Shown piece after piece: positions 20,521-31,144 of a DNA stretch of 64,000 bases. How positions within the stretch are numbered: the stretch's first letter is position 1; every line of letters begins with the position of its first letter. The notes under the pieces were generated by a model. That model did no database searches and was not told the origin of the DNA. It saw only the letters and a list, made by a program, of their open reading frames with translations. The translations under genes and the position numbers were made by a program. The stretch comes from Defluviitalea phaphyphila (GTDB lineage Bacteria; Bacillota; Clostridia; Lachnospirales; Defluviitaleaceae), in NCBI RefSeq assembly GCF_001466305.1, contig NZ_JWID01000005.1:62001-126000 (forward strand). Direction: 5' to 3'.

Positions 20521-21759
20521 ATGAAAAAAAGAGTAGTTATAACAGGTATGGGATGTGTAACACCTTTAGGTAATAGTCTAGAAGAATTTTGGAATAATAT
20601 TAAATCTGGAAAATGTGGGATAGATGAAATAACTCATTTTGATACTACTGATTTTGAAGTAAAGTTAGCAGGAGAAGTAAAAAATTTTGATCCTACTCTT
20701 TATATAGATAAAAAAGAAGCAAGAAGAATGGACTTATACAGTCAATATGCAGTAGCTTCAGCAAAAATGGCAGTAGAGGATGCAAAACTAGACCTTGATA
20801 GTATTAAAAAAGAAAGATTTGGAGTAATTGTAGGTTCAGGAATCGGTGGTATTGGAACTATTGAAAAAGAACATGAGAAGATGTTAAAAAAAGGGCCAAG
20901 AAGAGTTTCGCCTCTTTTAATTCCAATGATTATAAGTAATATGGCAGCAGGGAATATTGCTATGCAATTTGGAGCAAAAGGAATATGCTCTACTGTTGTA
21001 ACAGCTTGTGCTACAGGAAGTCATGCTATAGGAGAAGCCTTTCATACAATTAAAAAGGGAAGAGCTGATGTAATTATTGCAGGGGGAGCAGAAGCAAGTA
21101 TTACTCCTTTATCTGTAGCAGGTTTTTCTTCTTTACAAGCACTTAGTAAAACAAATGATAAAACAAGAGCTTCTATACCTTTTGATAAAGATAGAAGTGG
21201 TTTTGTAATGGGAGAAGGAGCAGGAATTATAATTTTAGAATCCCTAGAACATGCACAAAAAAGAGGAGCCAAAATTTATGGGGAGATAGTAGGATATGGA
21301 GCTAGTTGTGATGCTTATCATATTACATCTCCAGACCCTGATGGCGAAGGTGCTGCAAGGGCTATGTTAGAAGCTATAGATGAAGCAGGAATTACTCCAG
21401 AAAAAGTAAGTTATATTAATGCCCATGGAACAAGCACTCCTCTTAATGATAAATTTGAAACAAAAGCTATAAAAGTAGCTTTTAAAGAACATGCAAAAAA
21501 TGTAGCTATAAGTTCAACAAAATCCATGACAGGACATCTTCTTGGAGCAGCTGGAGCCATAGAAGGAATTGTTTGTGTAAAAGCCATAGAAGAAGGTTTT
21601 ATCCCTCCAACCATAGGTTATAGAAATCCAGACCCAGAATGTGACCTTGATTATGTGCCTAATGTGGGAAGAGAGGAGAAAGTAGAGTATGCCCTTTCTA
21701 ATTCCCTAGGATTTGGAGGACATAATGCCTCATTACTATTTAAAAAATATGTAGGTTAA
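20521..21759 (+). CDS. fabF: 3-oxoacyl-ACP synthase II
   Basis: The elongating condensing enzyme. The start at 20521 follows GGAGGGATGTT and gives [17 protein letters not shown], the family's normal start; a longer in-frame version would overlap fabG and lacks a site. Active-site Cys163 lies in [12 protein letters not shown], with the two histidines in [11 protein letters not shown] and [14 protein letters not shown]. Length 412 aa is normal. The operon continues into accB 12 bp later. Confidence 0.96.
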   Translation: MKKRVVITGMGCVTPLGNSLEEFWNNIKSGKCGIDEITHFDTTDFEVKLAGEVKNFDPTLYIDKKEARRMDLYSQYAVASAKMAVEDAKLDLDSIKKERFGVIVGSGIGGIGTIEKEHEKMLKKGPRRVSPLLIPMIISNMAAGNIAMQFGAKGICSTVVTACATGSHAIGEAFHTIKKGRADVIIAGGAEASITPLSVAGFSSLQALSKTNDKTRASIPFDKDRSGFVMGEGAGIIILESLEHAQKRGAKIYGEIVGYGASCDAYHITSPDPDGEGAARAMLEAIDEAGITPEKVSYINAHGTSTPLNDKFETKAIKVAFKEHAKNVAISSTKSMTGHLLGAAGAIEGIVCVKAIEEGFIPPTIGYRNPDPECDLDYVPNVGREEKVEYALSNSLGFGGHNASLLFKKYVG

Positions 21760-21771
21760 AGGAGGGTTATA

Positions 21772-22227
21772 ATGGATTACAAAGCAATAGAACAGCTAAT
21801 AAAAGCAATGAATGAAACTAATTTAACCCATCTTGAAATAGAAGAAGACAATCTAAAGATAAAAATGAAGAAAGAAAAAGAAGTAGTAAGTGTAGCTAAT
21901 ATAGAACCTAAAATTGCCTATAAGGAAGAAGGAAAAGAAGTAAGTTCTATAGATGAGATAGACAATACTTCTGCATTCGAAGAAAAAGAAGGAACAATAA
22001 TTTATTCTCCTATAGTGGGAACTTTTTATAGTGCACCAGCTCCTGATGCTCCTCCCTTTGTATCCATAGGAGATAGAGTAAAAAAAGGGGATACCCTATG
22101 TATTATAGAAGCTATGAAACTTATGAATGAAATAGAATCAGAAGTAGATGGAGAAGTAGTAGAAATTTTTGTAAAAAATGAAGAAATGGTAGAATATAAT
22201 CAACCCCTATTTAGAATAAAAGGTTAG
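21772..22227 (+). CDS. accB: Biotin carboxyl carrier protein of acetyl-CoA carboxylase
   Basis: Carries the biotin that moves CO2 from AccC to AccDA. The N-terminal helical segment and an acidic linker are followed by the biotinyl domain from about residue 75, with biotinylation Lys116 in [13 protein letters not shown] and the thumb-like insert [13 protein letters not shown]. Length 151 aa is normal. It is separated from the other acc genes by fabZ, a common Firmicute order. Confidence 0.96.
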   Translation: MDYKAIEQLIKAMNETNLTHLEIEEDNLKIKMKKEKEVVSVANIEPKIAYKEEGKEVSSIDEIDNTSAFEEKEGTIIYSPIVGTFYSAPAPDAPPFVSIGDRVKKGDTLCIIEAMKLMNEIESEVDGEVVEIFVKNEEMVEYNQPLFRIKG

Positions 22228-22235
22228 GTGGTAAT

Positions 22236-22658
22236 ATGTTAAATATAAAACAAATACAAGAAATAATTCCTCATAGATATCCTTTTTTGTTAATAGATAA
22301 AATAGATGAGTTAGAGCCCGGTATAAGGGCCGTAGGATATAAAAATGTAAGTATGAATGAGTATTTTTTTCAAGGACATTTTCCAAGTGAACCAGTAATG
22401 CCTGGAGTACTTATTATAGAAGCCTTAGCCCAAGTTGGAGCAGTATGTCTTTTATCTCTTGATGAACTAAAAGGAAGGACAGCATACTTTGGAGGTATTG
22501 ATAAGGCTAAATTTAGAGAAAAAGTAGTTCCAGGAGATACTTTAAAATTAGAAGTAGAAATTATAAAAAGAAAAGGACCAATAGGTATTGGTAAAGCTGT
22601 AGCTTTTAAAGGAGATAAAAAGATTTGTGAAGCTCAGCTTACCTTTGCCATTGGATAA
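22236..22658 (+). CDS. fabZ: 3-hydroxyacyl-ACP dehydratase
   Basis: Hot-dog-fold enzyme that dehydrates 3-hydroxyacyl-ACP. The catalytic His is in [13 protein letters not shown], and the Glu-containing helix is in [22 protein letters not shown]. Length 140 aa is normal. It lies between accB and accC with gaps of 8 and 18 bp. Confidence 0.96.
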   Translation: MLNIKQIQEIIPHRYPFLLIDKIDELEPGIRAVGYKNVSMNEYFFQGHFPSEPVMPGVLIIEALAQVGAVCLLSLDELKGRTAYFGGIDKAKFREKVVPGDTLKLEVEIIKRKGPIGIGKAVAFKGDKKICEAQLTFAIG

Positions 22659-22676
22659 ACCCGAAAGGGGGATAGT

Positions 22677-24029
22677 ATGTTTAATAAAATTTTAATTGCC
22701 AATAGAGGGGAAATAGCTGTAAGAATTATAAGAGCTTGTAGAGAAATGGGAATAGAAACAGTAGCTATTTATTCTACCATAGATAAGGATGCACTTCATG
22801 TACAGATGGCAGATGAAGCGGTATGTGTAGGACCGCCTAGGGGGAAAGATAGCTATCTTAATATGCACAATATACTTAGTGCTACTATTTTAACAGGAGC
22901 TGAGGCTATTCATCCCGGTTTTGGTTTTTTATCAGAAAATAGTCGTTTTGCCCAAATGTGTGAAGACTGTAATATTACATTTATAGGCCCTAGTGCTAAT
23001 ATGATAGACCTTATGGGGAATAAATCAAAAGCAAGACAAACAATGATAGAAGCAGGGGTGCCAGTTGTTCCTGGTTCTGATGGTGCCGTAGAAGATATAG
23101 AAGAAGCTCTAAAAATAGCAGAAAAAATAGGATATCCTGTAATAATAAAAGCTTCTGCCGGTGGCGGAGGCAAGGGTATGAGATTAGCTTATTCTAGGGA
23201 AGAATTTATAAAGGCCTTTGATATGGCAAAAAAAGAAGCAAAAGCATCCTTTGGGGATGACACTATGTATATAGAAAAATTTATAGAAAATCCAAGGCAT
23301 ATAGAATTTCAAATATTAGGAGATTCTTTTGGGAATGTAATTCATTTAGGAGAGAGGGACTGTTCAATACAAAGAAGACATCAAAAGGTAATAGAAGAAG
23401 CCCCTTCTACTGCTATTACTCCTAAATTAAGAAAAGAGATGGGAGAAATTGCAGTTCGTGCAGCTAAATCCATACAATATAAGAATGCAGGAACTATAGA
23501 GTTTTTATTAGATAAATATGGGAATTATTATTTTATAGAAATGAATACAAGGATTCAAGTAGAGCACCCTGTAACAGAAATGATAACAGGGATAGACCTT
23601 GTAAAAGAGCAGATAAAAATAGCAGCAGGACTTCCCTTATCTATAAAACAGGAGGATATAAAAATAAATGGTCATGCCATAGAATGTAGAATCAATGCAG
23701 AAAATCCAGATAGAGATTTTATGCCTTCTCCAGGAACTGTAAAAAGTCTTCATTTTCCAGGAGGATTTGGAGTTAGAATAGAAAGTGCTCTTTATGAAGG
23801 GTACAAAATTCCTCCAACTTATGATTCCATGATAGCAAAACTTATAGTACATGATAAAGATAGGGAAAAAGCTATAGCAAAAATGAAATCAGCCCTAGGA
23901 GAGTTTATAATAGATGGTATGGATACAAACATAGAATTTTTATATAAGATTCTTCATATAAAAGATTTTGAAGAGGGAAATATAGATACTAGTTTCATAG
24001 AAAAGCATTTTAAATCCCATAAAGAGTAA
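22677..24029 (+). CDS. accC: Biotin carboxylase subunit of acetyl-CoA carboxylase
   Basis: ATP-grasp enzyme that carboxylates the biotin of AccB. It shows KILIANRGEIAVRIIRACREMGIETVAIYS, HPGFGFLSENSRFA, the glycine-rich loop KASAGGGGKGMRLAYS, and EMNTRIQVEHPVTEMITGIDLV. Length 450 aa is normal. Confidence 0.97.
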   Translation: MFNKILIANRGEIAVRIIRACREMGIETVAIYSTIDKDALHVQMADEAVCVGPPRGKDSYLNMHNILSATILTGAEAIHPGFGFLSENSRFAQMCEDCNITFIGPSANMIDLMGNKSKARQTMIEAGVPVVPGSDGAVEDIEEALKIAEKIGYPVIIKASAGGGGKGMRLAYSREEFIKAFDMAKKEAKASFGDDTMYIEKFIENPRHIEFQILGDSFGNVIHLGERDCSIQRRHQKVIEEAPSTAITPKLRKEMGEIAVRAAKSIQYKNAGTIEFLLDKYGNYYFIEMNTRIQVEHPVTEMITGIDLVKEQIKIAAGLPLSIKQEDIKINGHAIECRINAENPDRDFMPSPGTVKSLHFPGGFGVRIESALYEGYKIPPTYDSMIAKLIVHDKDREKAIAKMKSALGEFIIDGMDTNIEFLYKILHIKDFEEGNIDTSFIEKHFKSHKE

Positions 24030-24052
24030 TTCGTTAGAAGGTGGTGAAAAAT

Positions 24053-24913
24053 TTGAAAAAGCTTTTTAAAAAAACCAAATATGCTACCACATCCTCTCCT
24101 ACATATGAAAAACCAAAGACTCCTAATATTCCCGATGGAATGTGGATAAAGTGTACTGCTTGTAATCAAATTGTGTATAAAAAAGATTTAGAAGCAAATA
24201 AAAAAGTATGTCCTAATTGTGGTTTTCATTTTAGAATGGGAGCAAGAGAAAGAATAGATTTAATAGTAGATGAAGGAAGTTTTAAAGAATTAGATGAAAA
24301 TTTAGTTAGTGTAAATCCCCTAAACTATCCTAAATATGAAGAAAAAATAGAACTGCAAAAAGAAAAATCAGGACTAAAAGAAGCAGTAGTAACAGGAATA
24401 GGAAAGATCTGTGGGGAAGAAACTGTCTTGGCTGTTATGGATAGTAATTTTTTAATGGGGAGTATGGGTTCTGTAGTAGGAGAAAAAATTACAAGGGCCA
24501 TAGAAAAAGCTACTAAAGAAAAACTACCTATTATAATTTTTTCCACCTCTGGGGGAGCTAGAATGCAAGAAGGTATATATTCCCTTATGCAAATGGCAAA
24601 AACCAGTAGTGCTATAGCAAAACATGATGAAGAAGGACTATTATATATATCAGTATTAACAGATCCGACTACTGGAGGAGTAACTGCTAGTTTTGCTATG
24701 TTAGGAGATATTATTTTAGCGGAGCCAGGAGCTCTTATTGGTTTTGCAGGCCCTAGGGTAATAGAACAAACTATAAAACAAACACTCCCAGAAGGCTTTC
24801 AAAGATCAGAATTTTTATTAGAACACGGATTTATAGATAAAGTAGTAAAAAGAGAGGATTTAAAAGATACCCTAGGGAAAATTCTACGCCTTCATAGGAG
24901 GTGTGATAATTGA
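24053..24913 (+). CDS. accD: Acetyl-CoA carboxylase carboxyltransferase subunit beta
   Basis: Transfers CO2 to acetyl-CoA with AccA. I place the start at TTG 24053, 6 bases after GAAGGTGGTG; the GTGs at 24041 and 24044 lie inside that ribosome binding site. The zinc ribbon is intact ([27 protein letters not shown]), followed by the crotonase-fold carboxylase domain with [14 protein letters not shown] and [17 protein letters not shown]. About 286 aa. Its end overlaps the accA start by four bases (TTGA). Confidence 0.95.
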   Translation: MKKLFKKTKYATTSSPTYEKPKTPNIPDGMWIKCTACNQIVYKKDLEANKKVCPNCGFHFRMGARERIDLIVDEGSFKELDENLVSVNPLNYPKYEEKIELQKEKSGLKEAVVTGIGKICGEETVLAVMDSNFLMGSMGSVVGEKITRAIEKATKEKLPIIIFSTSGGARMQEGIYSLMQMAKTSSAIAKHDEEGLLYISVLTDPTTGGVTASFAMLGDIILAEPGALIGFAGPRVIEQTIKQTLPEGFQRSEFLLEHGFIDKVVKREDLKDTLGKILRLHRRCDN

Positions 24914-25872
24914 ATAATAGTAATGTAGATAATAAGTTAGAAGAATTAGAAAAACAATTAAAAGGATTAAAAGAGTTTTCAACAACCCATGGAGTAGATT
25001 TAACAAAAGAAATAAAAATTTTAGAAGAAAAGTTAATAGAATTAAAAAAAGAAGCATATACATCTCTTACTCCTTGGGATAAAGTAGCTTTAGCAAGACA
25101 CTGTGATAGACCTAGTACTCTTCAACTTATAGAAAAAATATTTGAAGATTTTATAGAGTTTCATGGAGATAGAAAGTTTAGTGATGATTCTTCCATAGTA
25201 GGAGGAATAGCTCTTTTAGAAGGAAATCCAGTAACAGTTATTGGTCATCAAAAAGGATGTAGTACAAAAGAAAATATAAAAAGAAATTTTGGTATGCCCC
25301 ATCCTGAAGGATATAGAAAAGCCTTAAGGCTTATGAAACAAGCAGAGAAATTTAGACGCCCTGTTATTTGTTTTATAGATACTCCTGGAGCTTTTTGTGG
25401 AATTGGAGCAGAAGAAAGAGGACAAGGAGAAGCCATAGCCCTTAATCTTATGGAAATGGCAAGATTAAAAACTTCTATAATATCTATAGTTATAGGAGAA
25501 GGAGGAAGTGGAGGAGCCTTAGCTCTTGGAGTAGGAGATAAAATATATATGTTAGAACATGCTATTTATTCAGTTTTATCCCCTGAAGGTTTTGCAGCTA
25601 TTTTATGGAAAGATAGTACTAAAGCTAGGGAAGCTGCAGAAGTTATGAAAATAACAGCTCAGGATCTAAAAGAATTTAATATAATAGATGATATAATTAC
25701 TGAACCCTTAGAAGGAGCTCATAAGGACATAGAAAAAGTAAGTAAAGAAATAAAAAGTTTTATTTTAAAAGGATTAGAAGAGTTAGAAAATAAATCTTTA
25801 GAAGATTTACTAAAAGATAGATATAATAAATTTAGAAATATAGGAAAGTACAAAAATGATGATGCTGTATAG
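24910..25872 (+). CDS. accA: Acetyl-CoA carboxylase carboxyltransferase subunit alpha
   Basis: Partner of AccD. TTG start overlapping the accD stop (TTGA), after GGAGGTG, so translation is probably coupled. It contains [59 protein letters not shown] and [17 protein letters not shown]. Length 320 aa is normal. It is the last gene of the fatty-acid operon; its stop codon lies within the terminator stem. Confidence 0.96.
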   Translation: MNNSNVDNKLEELEKQLKGLKEFSTTHGVDLTKEIKILEEKLIELKKEAYTSLTPWDKVALARHCDRPSTLQLIEKIFEDFIEFHGDRKFSDDSSIVGGIALLEGNPVTVIGHQKGCSTKENIKRNFGMPHPEGYRKALRLMKQAEKFRRPVICFIDTPGAFCGIGAEERGQGEAIALNLMEMARLKTSIISIVIGEGGSGGALALGVGDKIYMLEHAIYSVLSPEGFAAILWKDSTKAREAAEVMKITAQDLKEFNIIDDIITEPLEGAHKDIEKVSKEIKSFILKGLEELENKSLEDLLKDRYNKFRNIGKYKNDDAV

Positions 25873-25898
25873 CTAAATAGTTATACAGCAGTTTTTAT
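25863..25898 (+). terminator. Terminator of the fatty-acid operon
   Basis: TGCTGTATA/TATACAGCA stem containing the accA stop codon, followed by GTTTTTATTT. Confidence 0.88.
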
Positions 25899-25910
25899 TT
25901 ATAAATATTA

Positions 25911-25940
25911 TTGAAATTTTGTGGATTTATATGGTATTAT
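25911..25940 (+). promoter_or_regulatory. Candidate promoter of the vWA surface protein gene
   Basis: TTGAAA at 25911-25916, an 18-base spacer, and TATTAT at 25935-25940. A TTGACA at 26008 lacks a well-placed -10. Confidence 0.45.
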
Positions 25941-26046
25941 AAGCATAAGAATACTATAAATGTATACTGATTTTGTAAATTTTATGAAATGAGAATACAT
26001 AAATTTGACAGAGGTTTAAATAAAATTTTAGTATGGAGGGGTGAAT

Positions 26047-28437
26047 ATGAAGAAAAAAAGATTACTTAGCTTAAGTGTTTTACTAGTATTTTTACTTTCA
26101 TTTATACAAGTTCAAGATATATATGGGGCAGCAGCTTATGAATTTTCAAAGCCAATTGATAAAGTGACTAGAACTTCTACAGTAGAAAGCATAAGTGTAG
26201 GAGAAGAATATACAATAACTCATACCCTAGAAGGTACACCACAAGAATTACAAGAAGTTTCTAAGGAAATAGTGTTGGTACTAGATGTATCAGGAAGTAT
26301 GGATTGGGGAATGGAAAGTGGAGAAGAAAAAAAAGAAGATGAGATAAGCAGATTGGAAGCTATGCAGGCTGCAGCAAAGGATTTTATTGATAAATTTGCT
26401 GAGCAAGATGTTAAAATAGCTTTAGTTCCCTATGCTACTAGTGCTGATAATCCTACAGATTATTATGATATGTTAGATGAAAAGCAAGTAAAAAATATAA
26501 AAGAGAAAATAGGTGTATTAGATGCCGATCAAGGAACTAATATAGGAGACGGAATAAGAAGAGGATATTATAAGCTTATAAATTCAGGTAATGACAAGGC
26601 AGCAAAATATATGGTGGTTATGACTGATGGAATCCCACAAGGATATACTATTGGATATAATGGAATAGAGTGGGAAGAGTATGAAGTTGAAGGTAATAAT
26701 AGACATAACAAGAGAAAAGAGGAAAGCCCTATATATGATGGGCAGTATTTCTATGATGGTGAAGGAGACACAGGAATAAGTAGACATTCAGAACTTGAAA
26801 TGGGAAAGAATTTTTTTTATAAAAATGGAAATAAAGAAGGAAGCAATGGGATAGCAGTTTTAGCAGAATATAAGGGAGGAGGTAATCTTTCCATTAGTTA
26901 TGCTAAGGAAACGGCTTTAATGGTTAGAAAAGCAAATAACATTCAATCCTTCTTTATAGGTTTTTCTAGTGATGTTGATCTTAATATATTAAATAATATT
27001 GCTACAGCGGCTAATGCAGATAAAGTAGAAGAAGATAGACGTTATTATAATGCTAAAAGTGCAGAAGAATTAGATCTTGTATTTAGTACTATACAAAGTA
27101 AAATAGCAGATGAATTACCTTTTAAAGAAATTACATATACTGAAACTTTACCAGAAGGGGTAGAAGTAGTTAGTCTTCCAGAAGGATTTGAACAAGATGG
27201 AAATAAAATAACAGGGAAAATTCTAGCAAAAATGGTTAAAAATAAAGAAACCAATAAATATGAGTTACAAGCAGAGCCTTTTAATATAACAGTTAAGATG
27301 AAAAGTCCTGGAGAATATGTTTTTAATTCTGCAACTTTAAGTTATACAGACCCTTTTAATAACTCTTATACAGCGCCTGTAGATACTATTTCTGTAAATG
27401 TAGTAGGGAATATTAAATTAAATAAAAATGTCATATATCTTAAAAAAGGAGATATGACTAATTTAAAAGCAAGTATTATACCAGAGGATTATGCCGATGA
27501 TATGACATGGACTATTGTAGAAGGAGAAGATGTATTTAGTTTTAATCAAGGAGAAATATCAGTTGAAGATGGAACTAATAATATATCCATTACAGGAAAT
27601 AGCGTAGGGAAAGGGAAAATACAAGTAACCTGTAAAAAAGGTGGAGAATTAGGCTCTTACTTTACAGCTTACAGTGATATATATGTCTATGAAATAGAAG
27701 ATGGAGATACTATAAACCTTTTAAAGGGTAAATCTAAGACTATTAATTTAATATCAGTTCCAGAAGAAGGAATAGATGTAGAATATACATCTAATGATGC
27801 AAGTATTGCAGAAGTTGTAGGTAATGAAGTAACAGGAAAAGGAGTAGGAAGCACTACAGTAGTAGCAACTCTTTATACCAATACCATAGAAGAAGGGAAA
27901 TATGTTAGAGAAGTTCTTGATTCTAAAGAATATAAAGTTGATGTATATAACGTAGAATTCATACCTAATGAAAATGAGAATTATGGGTATGTATATTCTA
28001 GTAGTGCTTTATCTAAATTTAAATTTAAAGTAGAAACTCCAGAAGGGAAAAAATTACCACAACCTAACAAACTAATTATAAAAGCAGATTTTAAAGAGGT
28101 AGAATATAAATTAGGATATGATAAAAATAGTGGAAAAGTAGATATTATTTTTATGAGTGATGATGTTATAAATGTAAAAAGTAAGTCTATTGAATCTACT
28201 AATAATATAGAATTTACACTTGAAGATATTGGATCAGGAACTTATGAAATAGTAGTAACGGCAGATATTAAAAGTAATGATTTAAATTTGAAGGAGTACA
28301 AACAATATGTAAATGAAAAGAGAAAGATAAAATTAACCAACACATTAAATACCACAATAGGCTATGATATTCCATTAGGAGAAGATGAAGAGGGAGCAAT
28401 AAATGTTCCAGTATCTCTTGATCCGTCTATTAGATAA
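26047..28437 (+). CDS. Exported von Willebrand factor A protein with Ig-like (Big_2-type) repeats
   Basis: The ATG at 26047 follows GGAGGGGTGAAT; the GTG two codons earlier lies in the ribosome binding site. A signal peptide (LLSLSVLLVFLLSFIQVQDIYGAAA) is followed by a vWA domain with an intact MIDAS metal site (VLVLDVSGSMDWGM, then TNIGDGIRRGY and VVMTDGIP). The C-terminal half holds beta domains including Big_2-like segments (NVIYLKKGDMTNLKASIIPEDYADDMTWTI and INLLKGKSKTINLISVP...VEYTSNDASIAEVVGNEVTGKGVG). There is no LPxTG, SLH or C-terminal membrane segment. Likely a secreted or wall-associated adhesin or matrix protein. Confidence 0.85.
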   Translation: MKKKRLLSLSVLLVFLLSFIQVQDIYGAAAYEFSKPIDKVTRTSTVESISVGEEYTITHTLEGTPQELQEVSKEIVLVLDVSGSMDWGMESGEEKKEDEISRLEAMQAAAKDFIDKFAEQDVKIALVPYATSADNPTDYYDMLDEKQVKNIKEKIGVLDADQGTNIGDGIRRGYYKLINSGNDKAAKYMVVMTDGIPQGYTIGYNGIEWEEYEVEGNNRHNKRKEESPIYDGQYFYDGEGDTGISRHSELEMGKNFFYKNGNKEGSNGIAVLAEYKGGGNLSISYAKETALMVRKANNIQSFFIGFSSDVDLNILNNIATAANADKVEEDRRYYNAKSAEELDLVFSTIQSKIADELPFKEITYTETLPEGVEVVSLPEGFEQDGNKITGKILAKMVKNKETNKYELQAEPFNITVKMKSPGEYVFNSATLSYTDPFNNSYTAPVDTISVNVVGNIKLNKNVIYLKKGDMTNLKASIIPEDYADDMTWTIVEGEDVFSFNQGEISVEDGTNNISITGNSVGKGKIQVTCKKGGELGSYFTAYSDIYVYEIEDGDTINLLKGKSKTINLISVPEEGIDVEYTSNDASIAEVVGNEVTGKGVGSTTVVATLYTNTIEEGKYVREVLDSKEYKVDVYNVEFIPNENENYGYVYSSSALSKFKFKVETPEGKKLPQPNKLIIKADFKEVEYKLGYDKNSGKVDIIFMSDDVINVKSKSIESTNNIEFTLEDIGSGTYEIVVTADIKSNDLNLKEYKQYVNEKRKIKLTNTLNTTIGYDIPLGEDEEGAINVPVSLDPSIR

Positions 28438-28469
28438 AACAGCTTGTTGCTAGAAAAAGGAGAAGATTT

Positions 28470-29168
28470 ATGAGCAAAATAGGAATTATTGGAGCTATGG
28501 AAGAAGAAGTAATTATACTTCGAAATAAAATGCATAATAAAGAATTAAAAAATATAGCAGGTATGGATTTTTATAAAGGAGAATTAGAAAAACAGGAAGT
28601 GGTACTAGTTAGATGTGGGATAGGAAAGGTAAATGCAGCCATTTGTACCCAAGCTTTAATTGATAATTACCATGTGGATTATATAATAAATACAGGAGTA
28701 GCTGGGGCAGTATATAAAGATTTAGACATAGGTGATATAGTAATATCTAGCGACTGTGTACAGCATGATTTTGATACTACAGCCTTTGGAGAACCTATAG
28801 GAATTATTCCACGAATGGATGAAAGCTTTTTTAAATCAGATGAAAAGTTAGTAAAAATAGCTAAAGATTCAGCTAAAAAATTATCCTTAAAACAAAAAGT
28901 ATATATAGGTCGTATTGCCAGCGGAGATCAATTTATTTCTAACTTAAAACAAAAAGAAACTATTTGGAATAACTTTAATGCTTACTGTGCAGAAATGGAA
29001 GGAGCAGCTATTGCCCATACCTGCTATCTTAATAAAGTTCCCTTTGTAATAATTCGTGCTATTTCTGACAAAGCAGACCACAGTGCAGATATAAATTTTC
29101 AAGAATTTGTTCATAAAGCAGCAAAAAACTCAAATGAAATGATTATAGAAATTCTAAAAAATATATAA
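28470..29168 (+). CDS. mtnN: 5'-methylthioadenosine/S-adenosylhomocysteine nucleosidase
   Basis: Cleaves MTA and SAH to adenine and the ribosyl thioether, recycling SAM by-products. Family motifs: KIGIIGAMEEEV at the start, VRCGIGKVNAA, NTGVAGAVYKDLDIGDIVIS, AEMEGAAIAHTC with the purine/ribose-binding Glu residues, and IRAISDKAD with the catalytic Asp. Length 232 aa is normal. It is followed by a terminator. Confidence 0.95.
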   Translation: MSKIGIIGAMEEEVIILRNKMHNKELKNIAGMDFYKGELEKQEVVLVRCGIGKVNAAICTQALIDNYHVDYIINTGVAGAVYKDLDIGDIVISSDCVQHDFDTTAFGEPIGIIPRMDESFFKSDEKLVKIAKDSAKKLSLKQKVYIGRIASGDQFISNLKQKETIWNNFNAYCAEMEGAAIAHTCYLNKVPFVIIRAISDKADHSADINFQEFVHKAAKNSNEMIIEILKNI

Positions 29169-29177
29169 AGAATAAAT

Positions 29178-29205
29178 ATATGGAGGCAATGGCCTCCTAT
29201 TTTTT
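29178..29205 (+). terminator. Terminator of mtnN
   Basis: GGAGGC/GCCTCC stem with flanking A-T pairs, then TATTTTTT. Confidence 0.88.
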
Positions 29206-29224
29206 ACATCTTAAATGTAAATAT

Positions 29225-29252
29225 TTGACATTAAAGAAACTATATGTATAAT
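29225..29252 (+). promoter_or_regulatory. Promoter of the 29285 membrane-protein gene
   Basis: TTGACA at 29225-29230, a 16-base spacer, and TATAAT at 29247-29252. Confidence 0.75.
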
Positions 29253-29284
29253 AAAAGTAAATATTAAAAATAGGAGATGGTTTT

Positions 29285-29974
29285 ATGATGGATTTTTCAA
29301 AATATATAGGATTGGTGTCAATACTTCAAATATTAACAGTAATATCGTTTGGGGTAGGGATTATTAGCATATTATTTTTAGCTATTCGTATCCATTATTT
29401 TAAAAAATCCCTTTATAAATGGATAAAAGAAAGAAGAAGATTATCAAAGGACCCAGTAATAGATAGGATTATAAAATTATATAGAGATTATAAAGAAAAA
29501 AACTTAAAAAAGATAAATACCAAAGGGATTATAAATACCATTTACTATAAACAGAAGATATTTTTTATACCCATTTATTATTGGGAAGAATTTATATCAA
29601 AATCGGAAATACTTTGTTTATTTTTAGGTTTAGTAGGAACATTTATACTAATATCTTCAAAAAAGGATAACTCTTTTTTTCCTATTATATTAGGCACTAT
29701 ATTTTTTATTATTTTAATTTTATTAGATGCTGCATTATCTCTAGAGAAAAAAAGAAAAATTATGTTTATTCAACTAGAAGAATACTTAGATAACACATAT
29801 TTTTCTAATATAGAAAAAACTCCTGTTACCTCAGAAGTTCTTAAGGAAGAAAAAACAGAATCCTCTATACACAGTGAAGAAGAAAAAAATAAGGATGAAA
29901 TAAAAGAAGAATTAAATGATGAAGAAATTCAGTGGATTATAGACCAATTTTATAGGGAAGAAAAAGAAGTATAA
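29285..29974 (+). CDS. Membrane protein of unknown function (229 aa)
   Basis: It follows TAGGAGATGG. There is one hydrophobic segment near the N-terminus (ILTVISFGVGIISILFLAIRI), then a basic cytoplasmic-like stretch. Two close segments follow around residues 108-150 (EILCLFLGLVGTFILIS and FFPIILGTIFFIILILLDAAL), and a charged, glutamate/lysine-rich tail ends DEEIQWIIDQFYREEKEV. I recognise no family. It precedes the oxidoreductase genes by 75 bp with no clear terminator between, so it may be co-transcribed with them, but a functional link is not evident. Confidence 0.65.
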   Translation: MMDFSKYIGLVSILQILTVISFGVGIISILFLAIRIHYFKKSLYKWIKERRRLSKDPVIDRIIKLYRDYKEKNLKKINTKGIINTIYYKQKIFFIPIYYWEEFISKSEILCLFLGLVGTFILISSKKDNSFFPIILGTIFFIILILLDAALSLEKKRKIMFIQLEEYLDNTYFSNIEKTPVTSEVLKEEKTESSIHSEEEKNKDEIKEELNDEEIQWIIDQFYREEKEV

Positions 29975-30049
29975 ATTTACAAAAGAATGATAATACTAGA
30001 AAAAGAATGGAATGAAATTATGACAACATGAATCTTAAGGAGGTAGCTT

Positions 30050-31132
30050 ATGGAAGCCCCAAAGGTTAAATTACCCATTACCAATGAATATGGCTTTTAC
30101 GAAATTCGATTAGAAAGTATAGGAGGATTAGGTGCTAATTTAAGTGGAAAAATTTTAGGAGAGTTAGGAGCTATTTATTTAGGTCTTAATAGTTCTAATT
30201 TTGCTAGCTACGGTTCAGAAAAAAGGGGAACTCCTGTTAAATCTTATATTAGATGGTGTGATCCGAATCAAGAAATAAGAATAAATAGTCCTATAGAGAC
30301 TCCACATTTACTAGGTATATTCCATGAAAGATTAGCAGGTAAAATTCCAGTTATGCAGGGAGTAGGACCTGATACTATAGTTGTAGTAAATACAGAAGAT
30401 TCTCCTGATAAGGTTAGGGATAAACTAAAAATGCATGCAGGAACCTTAGTTTGCGTAGATGCCTTAAATCTTGCCATAGAAGCAAAGACAAGGGTTAATA
30501 TGGTTATGTTAGGAGCTATAGCTAAAGCTTCAGGATTTATCCCCTTAGAAGCTTTGAAAAAGATTGTAGAAGAGACTATAGGTAAAAAATATCCGGCAGC
30601 TCTTAAAGGAAATTTAGAAGGTATAGAAAAAGGATATAATAATATAACTCTTAAAAAATATGAAGATGATGGCAAATATCCTTATCAAGAATATGAAGAT
30701 GTAAAAAGAGATTGGGGATATGATAATGCACCTATAGGAGGCATTAATCCTCATTATGGAAGTACCATAAGTAATGATTTATCAGCAAGTAGAGAAGGAT
30801 ATATTCCCATATTTAAAAAAGAAGCTTGTATAAATTGTGGAATGTGTGATTCTACTTGTCCTGATATGGTGTATCAGTTTGTAAAAGGAGAATATAAAGG
30901 TAAACCTTCTATGATAAATTTAGGTCCTGATTATCATCATTGTAAGGGATGTTTAAGATGTGTTGAAGTATGTCCTACAGACGCTTTAACTGCTGGAATG
31001 GAAAGGGAAGTAGATATTTGGAAAACTCATGTTAGAAATCAGGAATTAAAAGTGGATAAATTGGAATTTGAAGAAGTAGGGCCAAACTCTTGGATGCGTT
31101 CAGAATCCTACACTACTAATGAACTAGATTAA
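30050..31132 (+). CDS. 2-oxoacid:ferredoxin oxidoreductase, fused gamma and delta (ferredoxin) subunits
   Basis: The first ~185 residues are the gamma domain of the pyruvate/2-oxoacid oxidoreductase family (IRLESIGGLGANLSGKILGELGA ... SEKRGTPVKSYIRW). The C-terminal part is a two-cluster ferredoxin domain with CINCGMCDSTCPDMVYQF and HHCKGCLRCVEVCPTDALTAG, giving two [4Fe-4S] clusters. These pass electrons from the TPP enzyme to external ferredoxin. The strong AAGGAGGTAGCTT site and the 12 bp gap to the next gene show a two-gene operon. The substrate cannot be read from the sequence with confidence. Confidence 0.9.
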   Translation: MEAPKVKLPITNEYGFYEIRLESIGGLGANLSGKILGELGAIYLGLNSSNFASYGSEKRGTPVKSYIRWCDPNQEIRINSPIETPHLLGIFHERLAGKIPVMQGVGPDTIVVVNTEDSPDKVRDKLKMHAGTLVCVDALNLAIEAKTRVNMVMLGAIAKASGFIPLEALKKIVEETIGKKYPAALKGNLEGIEKGYNNITLKKYEDDGKYPYQEYEDVKRDWGYDNAPIGGINPHYGSTISNDLSASREGYIPIFKKEACINCGMCDSTCPDMVYQFVKGEYKGKPSMINLGPDYHHCKGCLRCVEVCPTDALTAGMEREVDIWKTHVRNQELKVDKLEFEEVGPNSWMRSESYTTNELD

Positions 31133-31144
31133 GGAGGCGATATT

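Noticed and set aside
24041-24052. GTG starts for accD (and similar GTGs at 36865 and 51189)
   Set aside because: These GTGs are part of the GGTGGT ribosome binding sites themselves; the TTG codons downstream have normal spacing and restore the usual N-termini.
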